The position numbers and the translations under genes are program-made. A DNA stretch of 11,642 nucleotides from Proteobacteria bacterium UBA6920 (GTDB taxonomy: Bacteria > Pseudomonadota > Gammaproteobacteria > SG8-11): the NCBI GenBank assembly GCA_002448875.1, contig DKAS01000071.1:5295-16936 (forward strand). Direction: 5' to 3'. The notes under the pieces were generated by a model. That model was not told the DNA's origin and made no database searches. It was given only the letters and a program-made list of their open reading frames with translations. This document shows positions 1 to 6,055 of the stretch, piece after piece (the first letter of the stretch is position 1; every line of letters begins with the position of its first letter).

Positions 1-881
1 CGCTGCAGCGCGACGCGTCGCGCTTCCAGTGGCGTTACGGCGTGGTGTCGGTCATTGTGATGGTGCTGCTGGTATTGTTGCAGGTCTGGGTGGTACGACG
101 CAGTCTGCGGCCGGTGGAGCACGCGCGCCGCCAGTTGCAGGCGCTGGAGCGAGGGGAAATTCCAGCCTTGTCCGGCAGTGTGCCGCAGGAAATCGCTCCC
201 CTGATTCACGAAATCAATCGCCTGGTCAACGCCATGCAGCAACGGGTGCAGCGTTCGCGCAAGTCCCTGGGCAATCTGGCGCACGCCTTGAAAACGCCCT
301 TGTCCATACTGCAGCATCTGGTCGACGATGCCCTGCAAAGTGGCGATCGCCCGCGGGCGCAGGCCATGGCCGACAATATCAACAAGATTCGCCAGCTCAC
401 GGAACGGGAATTGAAACGGGCGCGTCTGGCTGGCGGCAATCTTTACGTCAAGCACTATCAGCTGCGCGAGGAGCTGACGGCGCTGCTGGCCACCCTGCAG
501 GCGATCTATCGGCAGAAATCCCTGGACGTGGAGCTGGAGGTGGCGGCCGATATTCTGGTCAACATGGATCGCGAGGATCTGCTGGAGTTGATGGGGAACC
601 TGCTGGACAATGCCTACAAATGGGCCACTTCCCGCATTCGCGTGCAGGTGCGCCGTGCGGGGGAGCTGCACATCGCCATCGAGGACGACGGCCCCGGTTG
701 TTCGGCGGAGGAGTTTCAGCTACTGGCGCAGCGCGGTGTGCGCCTGGATGAGCAAACCGCGGGGCACGGCCTGGGTCTGGGCATCGTCAATGACGTGGTG
801 CAGAGTTACGGCGGGCGGTTGGAGTTCAGTAACTCCGCACGGCTGGGTGGGCTGCGTATCGATATGGAGCTGCCCATCTAA
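1..881 (+). CDS. PhoQ-like sensor histidine kinase, C-terminal part (5' end outside window)
   Basis: Membrane sensor kinase that would autophosphorylate on His and pass the phosphate to a response regulator, which is not in the window. The reading frame is open to the left edge (first full codon at base 3), so the start and most or all of the sensor domain are missing; an internal GTG at 42 is not the real start. Numbering visible residues from base 3: a membrane helix at about 12-30, a HAMP-like linker (RSLRPVEHARRQL), then the H-box NLAHALKTPLSIL with phospho-acceptor His94, N-box MGNLLDNAYKWA (about 197-208), G1 box DDGPG (about 228) and G2 box GHGLGLGI (about 254). The H-box HALKTPL, rather than the common HELRTPL, and the N-box resemble PhoQ (HSLKTPL, from memory). 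The C-terminus is complete. Its regulator gene is probably upstream. The kinase call is secure; the PhoQ subtype is inference. Confidence 0.93.
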   Translation, partial: LQRDASRFQWRYGVVSVIVMVLLVLLQVWVVRRSLRPVEHARRQLQALERGEIPALSGSVPQEIAPLIHEINRLVNAMQQRVQRSRKSLGNLAHALKTPLSILQHLVDDALQSGDRPRAQAMADNINKIRQLTERELKRARLAGGNLYVKHYQLREELTALLATLQAIYRQKSLDVELEVAADILVNMDREDLLELMGNLLDNAYKWATSRIRVQVRRAGELHIAIEDDGPGCSAEEFQLLAQRGVRLDEQTAGHGLGLGIVNDVVQSYGGRLEFSNSARLGGLRIDMELPI

Positions 882-926
882 TGGGTATCGGTAGTATCAT
901 TGGAATGACAGGGACGACTCCAACCG

Positions 927-947
927 GCCGCGGTTTTTCCCGCCGGC
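927..947 (+). terminator. Imperfect GC-rich hairpin after the kinase gene
   Basis: GGCCGCGG pairs with CCGC-C-GGC around a loop of T5 plus C, with one bulged C: a 4-bp and a 3-bp helix plus closing pairs. It lies 45 bases after the kinase stop, where a terminator would be expected. No U-tract follows the 3' arm, so an intrinsic terminator is doubtful; it may be a processing or stability hairpin, or chance in GC-rich DNA. Confidence 0.3.
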
Positions 948-959
948 TGTTGATCCTCC

Positions 960-1080
960 CGCAAATGATTTATTAACTTCTTAATATTTATAATAAAAAT
1001 TAATTAAGCTCGAACAGACAAAAAAATACAATTGCAATGATGTTTTGCGTGGTGCGCGGACGGGATGTTAATATTATGTC
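960..1080 (+). promoter_or_regulatory. AT-rich upstream region with candidate promoter(s) for the 1101-2897 gene
   Basis: A strongly A/T-biased block in a GC-rich window. It holds a perfect -10 hexamer TATAAT at 989-994, without a good -35 at 16-18 bp, and a perfect palindrome ATTGCAAT at about 1030-1037. A second, weaker candidate is TTGCGT at 1045-1050 with TAATAT at 1069-1074 (18 bp spacing). That one would start transcription around 1080, inside the longest possible reading frame and just upstream of the ATGs at 1101 and 1128. Such AT-rich tracts can act as UP elements or bind nucleoid proteins. Which promoter is used cannot be told from sequence. Confidence 0.45.
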
Positions 1081-1100
1081 AAGTCCGGCATGGGGTACGG

Positions 1101-2897
1101 ATGGCTATTAGCAAGAGTGGGAAGTGTATGCGGGTACAGATTTTTTGCGCCTGGGGATTGCTGGTTTTCCCGGCGGTCGGGATGACGGAGCCCGGCGGTG
1201 ACTACGACTATTTTGAACAGATCACCGCCATTGGTGGCAGCGATGCCGCGCCGCACCGTGCCGCAGAGAGCGGCGGAGCCGAGCGCGAAACGGCGCCGGG
1301 GAAAACACCGGCGACAGCCGGCGATGCCGATCTGCAGTTAATCAAGCGTCTGATCGGCGATAGCAGCACGGCAGAGCCTGCGGTCAGTACCAGCAGCGTC
1401 AGTCGCGCTGCGCGCAAGGATGAAATGCTGGCGGTACCGGACAGCGACGAGGAGTCGACCGCCGCGGATAAAGGCAAATCCAAGGGTGCCACCGCCACCA
1501 AGAACAAGGCCAGGCGCCAGGCCGACGGGAAAAAAGCCAGCGGGGTCAAAACCAGGCTGGACAATGATCGACCGCCGGCGGCCAAGGCTGCGGCTGCCGC
1601 GCCGGCCCCGGGACAGCAGGACGAGGCCGTTACCATTATTCGCCTCGACCCCCGGGATATCGCCTCCAGCGATGCCGAGCGTACCATCATCGAAGTGGTC
1701 GATATCGTTGAACGGGAGCGCGGTGGCCATCCTTCGGGCGTTACCGCATATGCGCTGCCGGAACGCAGAGCGGCAGCGATGAGCAAGCTGGCCGAGGAGC
1801 CGGCGCCGCCTTCGGAATATGAATTACTCGGCATGGAACCCGCCGGCGGCGGGTCGGCGCGCACCGGCGCCCGGGTGGACGCCCCCGCGGGTGAGCGGAC
1901 GAAAATGACGGGTCCGGCGGCAAACCAGACCGCGATCGGTTCCCGGCCCCAGGCCCGGGACGAGGCCTCGGCGGCAAGGGTCGAGCAGGCGTCGGCCGTT
2001 CGGCCGCGTGCAGCCGGCATGGCGGCGCCCGCGCCGGCAAAGCCAGAGGCCGACCGTGAAACGGCGAAGGCGGTCGTTGGCAGCCACCCGCCGCAGGGTC
2101 GCGATGATATCGCCGACCTTCTCAATCTGGACAGTGAACCCCGGCAGCGCGATACGCCGCCGGTGACGAGCGGGGCTAAGTCTACGTCCCGCACCGCAAG
2201 CTTCGTGCAACCGCCGGCGCGCAGCGTCGCCGCGTCGTCGCTTGCCACCACCAGCGAAACACCCGCGGCCGGCATTGATCTATCGCGGAAAATCGATGCG
2301 GTGCTGGGACGCAGCAGTGAGCCGCGGCCGACGGCGACGCCGTTGAACCGCCGCGGGGTACATGCGGGGGCGGAGAAAAAAACCGGCAGCGAGGATGATG
2401 TCGCCCTGCTTGCCACCCCCCGGGACAAAGACAGCGGCGCGATGGAGAGCGCGGCCAAACCCCGGCTGCGGACCGAGGTCACGCCGGTGGCACCGCCGCC
2501 GGCAAAACCCGCGGTACCGGCGGCGACGCGGGCCGGCGGCGAAGAGGAAGTCGCGCCCCGGGTGCGGGTGATTCGCCAGTCCACCGCACCGGCGGTGGCC
2601 GGCTATGGGGCTGGTCCGAGCGCCGCGCAGCAGGGGCTGTATGTCTACGGTCCGACCAAGCCGGGCAGCAAGCTCGAGGATATTGCCGACAGCCTGATTC
2701 CCTCGAATGACATCAGTCTCAATCACATGATGTGGGCTTTGTATGTAAAGAATCCCAATGCCTTCGTCAACGGCGACATCTGGCGTCTGAAGGAGCATTA
2801 CATATTGAATGTGCCGGACCTGGAAGAGTTGTATCGCATCGGCGAAGTGGATGCTGAAGACCAGATGGCATTATTGCGCGAAACCCGCAGGAAATAA
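1101..2897 (+). CDS. Exported, largely disordered protein with C-terminal FimV-type LysM-like domain
   Basis: Function unknown. Possible starts are ATG 1065, 1101 and 1128. I chose 1101 (598 aa; GGGG at 1092-1095 as ribosome site); 1128 gives an equally good signal peptide (MRVQIFCAWGLLVFPAVG). A signal peptide predicts export, and I see no other membrane helix. Residues about 35-505 are rich in Ala, Pro, Thr, Arg, Lys and Glu and look disordered, interrupted by short hydrophobic islands of the form I..LLG..SEP. The last ~85 residues are clearly folded. From YGPTKPG (about residue 516) they match the LysM-like domain of the FimV-like protein at 8635-10935, including ALYVKNPNAFVNGDIWRL against ALFRQNSDAFVDGNINRL. 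Unlike FimV, the protein has no N-terminal beta domain, no internal membrane helix and no TPR-like region, and the LysM-like domain is at the extreme C-terminus. It is monocistronic by spacing, with a hairpin after the stop. A cell-envelope or pole-related role is inference from the domain only. Confidence 0.7.
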   Translation: MAISKSGKCMRVQIFCAWGLLVFPAVGMTEPGGDYDYFEQITAIGGSDAAPHRAAESGGAERETAPGKTPATAGDADLQLIKRLIGDSSTAEPAVSTSSVSRAARKDEMLAVPDSDEESTAADKGKSKGATATKNKARRQADGKKASGVKTRLDNDRPPAAKAAAAAPAPGQQDEAVTIIRLDPRDIASSDAERTIIEVVDIVERERGGHPSGVTAYALPERRAAAMSKLAEEPAPPSEYELLGMEPAGGGSARTGARVDAPAGERTKMTGPAANQTAIGSRPQARDEASAARVEQASAVRPRAAGMAAPAPAKPEADRETAKAVVGSHPPQGRDDIADLLNLDSEPRQRDTPPVTSGAKSTSRTASFVQPPARSVAASSLATTSETPAAGIDLSRKIDAVLGRSSEPRPTATPLNRRGVHAGAEKKTGSEDDVALLATPRDKDSGAMESAAKPRLRTEVTPVAPPPAKPAVPAATRAGGEEEVAPRVRVIRQSTAPAVAGYGAGPSAAQQGLYVYGPTKPGSKLEDIADSLIPSNDISLNHMMWALYVKNPNAFVNGDIWRLKEHYILNVPDLEELYRIGEVDAEDQMALLRETRRK

Positions 2898-2905
2898 TCC
2901 CGCGG

Positions 2906-2925
2906 CGCGCCGGATCGCCGGCGCG
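2906..2925 (+). terminator. Hairpin terminator after the FimV-type LysM protein gene
   Basis: A perfect 8-bp inverted repeat, CGCGCCGG and CCGGCGCG, around the tetraloop ATCG, starting 8 bases after the stop codon. The following bases (TGGTTGTAT) are only partly U-rich, so termination may be incomplete. Position and stem strength support a rho-independent terminator or an mRNA 3'-end hairpin. Confidence 0.6.
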
Positions 2926-2938
2926 TGGTTGTATGCTG

Positions 2939-2944
2939 TATAAT
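2939..2944 (+). promoter_or_regulatory. Consensus -10 box upstream of purU
   Basis: A perfect TATAAT lies just after the preceding hairpin and 67 bases before the purU ATG. The 17-bp-spaced -35 position is occupied by GC-rich hairpin sequence with no match to TTGACA, and there is no extended -10 TG. If used, it would need an activator or be a weak sigma-70 promoter for purU and the TraB-type gene. Confidence 0.4.
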
Positions 2945-3011
2945 GGGCGGCCATGCCGATCGCGGTGTTGTCGGCAGGAGAACTGAAGAATAAGCATAGA
3001 ATGACCCCGTC

Positions 3012-3869
3012 ATGGATAATACTGCGCGATTGCTGATTACCTGCCCCGATAAGCCCGGTATCGTCTCCGCGGTGTCCACCTTTCTGTACAATCACGGCGC
3101 CAATATCACCGCCCTGGATCAGCACACCACCGGTCCGGAAGGCGGAACCTTCTTCATGCGCCTGGAATTTCAGACACCCCATCTTGATCTGTCGCGCAGC
3201 CTGCTGGAGCGCGCTTTCGCCGACGCGGTGGCGCGGCAGTTCAGCATGCAGTGGCGCATCACCTATGCCCGTGAGCCGAAGAAAATCGCGGTGCTGGTGT
3301 CCCGCCATGATCATGCGCTGCTGGAGATGTTGTGGCGCTGGTCGCGCGGTCAATTGCCGGGCGTCATAACCATGGTGATTTCCAATCACCCGGATCTGGA
3401 GCAGGCGGTGCGCAATTTCGGCGTGCCTTTCCACCATGTGGTGGTGGACAAGAACGACAAGCCGGCGGCGGAGGCGCGCATGCGCGAGTTGCTGCACGGC
3501 AACGCCGATGTGGTGGTGCTCGCCCGCTATATGCAGATTCTTTCCGCCGACATGGTACGGCACTACCCCGGGGCCATTATCAATATACATCATTCTTTTT
3601 TGCCCGCCTTCGTCGGCGCCGATCCCTACCGTCAAGCCTATGACAAAGGGGTGAAGCTGGTGGGTGCCACCGCTCACTATGTCACCGAGGAACTGGATAT
3701 GGGGCCCATTATCGAGCAGGATGTGGTGCGGGTATCGCACCGGCTGCAGCCCGCGCATCTGCGCGAGCTGGGCCGGGACGTGGAGCGCAATGTACTGGCC
3801 CGCGCCGTCAAATGGCATCTGGAAGATCGCATCATCGTCCACGAAAACCGCACGGTCGTCTTCAATTGA
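3012..3869 (+). CDS. purU: Formyltetrahydrofolate deformylase PurU
   Basis: Cytoplasmic enzyme that hydrolyses 10-formyl-THF to THF and formate, balancing one-carbon pools and, in E. coli, supplying formate to PurT. The 285 aa length is normal for the family. An N-terminal ACT domain (about 8-80; [20 protein letters not shown]) is followed by a formyltransferase domain (about 93-270) with the signature [11 protein letters not shown] and [15 protein letters not shown]. The Asn191-x-His193 and Asp229 residues match the catalytic Asn/His/Asp of the formyltransferase fold. An in-frame TAG at 2997 makes ATG 3012 the first possible start. Its ribosome site is poor: the only good match, AGGAG at 2976-2980, lies 31 bases upstream. 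A TraB-family gene starts 8 bp after the stop, so the two are probably co-transcribed. Confidence 0.96.
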   Translation: MDNTARLLITCPDKPGIVSAVSTFLYNHGANITALDQHTTGPEGGTFFMRLEFQTPHLDLSRSLLERAFADAVARQFSMQWRITYAREPKKIAVLVSRHDHALLEMLWRWSRGQLPGVITMVISNHPDLEQAVRNFGVPFHHVVVDKNDKPAAEARMRELLHGNADVVVLARYMQILSADMVRHYPGAIINIHHSFLPAFVGADPYRQAYDKGVKLVGATAHYVTEELDMGPIIEQDVVRVSHRLQPAHLRELGRDVERNVLARAVKWHLEDRIIVHENRTVVFN

Positions 3870-3877
3870 GCACACCC

Positions 3878-5089
3878 ATGTCCACCACCAGGGAATCCGG
3901 TCCCGACAGTGAACCACTGCTTCGTCTCACCCTGCAAGGCAGGGAGCTGACGCTGCTGGGCACGGCGCATGTGTCGCGGGCGAGCGCCGAAGCGGTGCAG
4001 CGCCTGCTGCAGCAGGAACAATACGACGCGGTCGCGGTGGAGTTGTGCCCCAGCCGCTACAACGCCCTGATGAATCCGGACGCGCTGGCGAAAATGGACC
4101 TGTTTCAAGTGGTGCGCGAAGGCAAGGTGGCGATGGTGGCCGCCAATCTGGCGCTGGGCGCCTATCAGCAGCGCATGGCCGAGCAATTCGGCATTGAGCC
4201 GGGGGCGGAAATGCGCATGGCGGTGAAACTGGCCCGGGAGCAGGGGCTGCCGGTGATGCTGGTAGACCGGGAAATCGGCACTACCTTGAAGCGTGTTTAT
4301 CGCAACGTCTCCTGGTGGCAGCGCATGTACCTGATGTCAGGTCTGCTGGCCAGCCTGTTGACCAGCGAAAAAGTCAGCGAAGAGGAAATCGAGCGTCTCA
4401 AGCAGGGCGACATCCTCGAATCGGCCTTCAGCCAGTTTGCCGAGCAGTCCCAGCATCTCTATCTGCCCCTGATCAACGAGCGCGATCGCTACATGACGGC
4501 CAGATTGCGCGAGGAACTGGCGCGAACCAGCGCGCAGCGTGTGCTGGTGGTAGTGGGCGCGGGGCATGTGGCGGGCATGAGCAAAACCCTGCAGGGCGAC
4601 GCTGGCGATCCCGCGCAGGAAATCGCCGAGCTGGATGCCATTCCCGCGGCCAGCCGCTGGCCGCAATTGATCCCCTGGACCGTGGTCGGTCTGGTGCTCG
4701 TGGGTTTTGTCGTTGGTTTCATGCGCAGCCCGGCTATCGGCTGGCACCTGGTGCTGGAATGGATCGTCTTCACCGGCGGTCTGGCGGCGCTGGGCTCGCT
4801 GGTGGCTGGCGCGCGACTGCTTACCATCATCAGTGCCGCCCTGTCCGCGCCCATCACCACGCTGAATCCGGCGCTGGGGGTGGGGATGATCACGGCGGCG
4901 GTGGAAATCTATCTGCAAAAACCCCGGGTCGAGGATTTCAGCCGTCTGCGCAAGGACGTGACCACACCCGTGGGCTGGTGGCGCAACCGGGTCAGCCGGG
5001 TGCTGCTGGTTTTCATGTTTTCCAGCCTCGGCGCGGTGATCGGTACCTACATCGCCGGTTATCGGATTTTCGATACCCTGGTTTCCTGA
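3878..5089 (+). CDS. TraB/PrgY (TraB-TIKI fold) family integral membrane protein
   Basis: The 403 aa length is usual for the family. The family includes TraB/PrgY pheromone-shutdown proteins of enterococci and is related to TIKI metalloproteases; the role in gammaproteobacteria is not known. The N-terminal soluble domain shows the family motif LLGTAHVSRAS (GTAH at 28-31), a conserved Glu in AVELCPSRY (Glu55) and a second G-x-x-H in VVGAGHVAG (His230). These match the GX2H and Glu residues held to bind metal in TIKI-type proteins. The C-terminal third is hydrophobic: helices at about 267-287, 293-320, 325-345 (with SAPITTLNPALGVG) and 375-398. Start ATG 3878 leaves 8 bp after purU; TTG 3866, overlapping the purU stop, is a less likely alternative. 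Translational coupling to purU is likely by spacing. Peptidase activity is inference. Confidence 0.9.
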   Translation: MSTTRESGPDSEPLLRLTLQGRELTLLGTAHVSRASAEAVQRLLQQEQYDAVAVELCPSRYNALMNPDALAKMDLFQVVREGKVAMVAANLALGAYQQRMAEQFGIEPGAEMRMAVKLAREQGLPVMLVDREIGTTLKRVYRNVSWWQRMYLMSGLLASLLTSEKVSEEEIERLKQGDILESAFSQFAEQSQHLYLPLINERDRYMTARLREELARTSAQRVLVVVGAGHVAGMSKTLQGDAGDPAQEIAELDAIPAASRWPQLIPWTVVGLVLVGFVVGFMRSPAIGWHLVLEWIVFTGGLAALGSLVAGARLLTIISAALSAPITTLNPALGVGMITAAVEIYLQKPRVEDFSRLRKDVTTPVGWWRNRVSRVLLVFMFSSLGAVIGTYIAGYRIFDTLVS

Positions 5090-5146
5090 TAGCGCTCAGG
5101 GGCATATCCGGCGGGCAAGAGCGGCGACAATTTGTTGCGCTTTGAC

Positions 5147-5174
5147 TTTACTCGAGTTTTTCCTTCACTATACT
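5147..5174 (+). promoter_or_regulatory. Candidate sigma-70 promoter for the binding protein / GGDEF-EAL operon
   Basis: TTTACT at 5147-5152 (4 of 6 to TTGACA), a 16-bp spacer and TATACT at 5169-5174 (5 of 6 to TATAAT). This predicts a transcript start near 5181, about 20 bases before the ATG at 5203. A better -35 sequence, TTGACT at 5142-5147, is 21 bp from the -10, too far for normal use. The 113-bp gap after the TraB-type gene and this promoter argue for a separate operon. Confidence 0.5.
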
Positions 5175-5192
5175 TAAAGCTAGCCACTGTAC

Positions 5193-5201
5193 AGGGGGGG
5201 G
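5193..5201 (+). promoter_or_regulatory. Ribosome-binding site made of an eight-G tract
   Basis: The bases before ATG 5203 read A followed by eight G (5194-5201) and T. The AGGGG part serves as the Shine-Dalgarno. Because it is a homopolymer, the pairing register is ambiguous, and slippage would change its length and its spacing to the ATG without affecting the reading frame. Confidence 0.6.
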
Positions 5202-5202
5202 T

Positions 5203-6033
5203 ATGTCCATTCGCGCCGCGTTTCGTTGTCTGTTGCTTGCCGTCGCCATCACCCCGGGTTCCGTCTTTGCCGCCGGTGTCATCGCCGAGGACGCGCATCC
5301 CCTGGTCATGGGCATACTGCCGGCGGCCAATCCGGCGTCGCAGTTCGCGCGTTACGCGCCCCTGGTGGACTACATCAACAGCAATCTGAAGGTGACCGTG
5401 GTGCTTGAATCCACGGTCGATGCGGCGGAGTTTCGCAAGCGCACCGGCGGCCGCATGTACGATATCGTGTTGACGGCGCCGCATTTCGTGGTGCCGGCGC
5501 TGGAGTCCGGCGCTTACGAATTGATCGCCGCGCCCAGCAATAAAATGACCGCCAAGGTGGTGGTGAACAAGAAAAGTTCTGCGAAAAAACTCGCGGATCT
5601 GGCCGGCAAGGTCATTGCCACTCCAGAGGTCGATGGCTTGATTGCCCGGGCGGGAGTCAAGCTGATCGAGATCAATGGCCTGACCGGCAATCAACAGCCA
5701 GTGTACATGGCGATGGCCGATATGAATGCCGAGCTGCAGGCGCTGGCGGCCAGTGAAGCCGATGCCGCCATCGTCAGTCTGAGCCGCATGACCAAGGCGG
5801 AACAGGATGCGGCCGATCTGCGCACGCTGGCCGAAAGCGCCGAGTTGCCCATCTATGGCATCCTGGTGGCCACGGATCTGCCGCAGCAATTCAAGCTCGA
5901 TCTGCAGAACCTGTTGCTGAACATGGACAAGAAACCGGACGGTAAACGGGTGCTGACCCAGATCAACTTCCCCGGGTACGGCAAAGCCACAGCCGCGGAA
6001 TATTTGCCGATGCGAGTCTATCTGACGGATTGA
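5203..6033 (+). CDS. PhnD-like periplasmic substrate-binding protein
   Basis: Periplasmic binding protein of the phosphate/phosphonate (PhnD-like) superfamily, 276 aa. It has a clean signal peptide (MSIRAAFRCLLLAVAITPGSVFA, cleavage near residue 23). The mature part starts with the typical strand HPLVMGILPAANPASQFARY, then PLVDYINSNLKVTVVLES, YDIVLTAPHFVVPALESGAY, LADLAGKVIATPE and EADAAIVSLSRM, the two-lobe binding-protein pattern. The phosphonate-contact signatures of true PhnD are not evident, so the ligand is unknown. No permease or ATPase gene is adjacent; instead a membrane GGDEF-EAL receptor starts 22 bp after the stop. I therefore infer that it presents a ligand to that receptor rather than serving transport, as NspS does for MbaA in Vibrio cholerae. 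The start is fixed by the G-rich ribosome site and the signal peptide. Confidence 0.87.
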   Translation: MSIRAAFRCLLLAVAITPGSVFAAGVIAEDAHPLVMGILPAANPASQFARYAPLVDYINSNLKVTVVLESTVDAAEFRKRTGGRMYDIVLTAPHFVVPALESGAYELIAAPSNKMTAKVVVNKKSSAKKLADLAGKVIATPEVDGLIARAGVKLIEINGLTGNQQPVYMAMADMNAELQALAASEADAAIVSLSRMTKAEQDAADLRTLAESAELPIYGILVATDLPQQFKLDLQNLLLNMDKKPDGKRVLTQINFPGYGKATAAEYLPMRVYLTD

Positions 6034-6055
6034 ATTTATTTCAGGGCGCAAACCC

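Noticed and set aside
42..44. GTG 42 as the start of the histidine kinase
   Set aside because: The frame is open to the left edge and a start here would fall inside the membrane helix, with no sensor domain; the gene is simply cut by the window.
1208..2584. A 458-codon - strand frame opposite the disordered protein
   Set aside because: It is a Ser/Ala/Arg low-complexity product without a start context. The + frame has a signal peptide and a C-terminal domain homologous to another protein in the window.
2871..3917. A 348-codon - strand frame opposite purU
   Set aside because: The + frame is an unmistakable, full-length PurU; the antisense translation shows no family resemblance.
5142..5174. 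TTGACT at 5142-5147 as -35 partner of TATACT at 5169-5174
   Set aside because: The 21-bp spacing is outside the normal 16-18 bp range; the weaker TTTACT with 16 bp was preferred.
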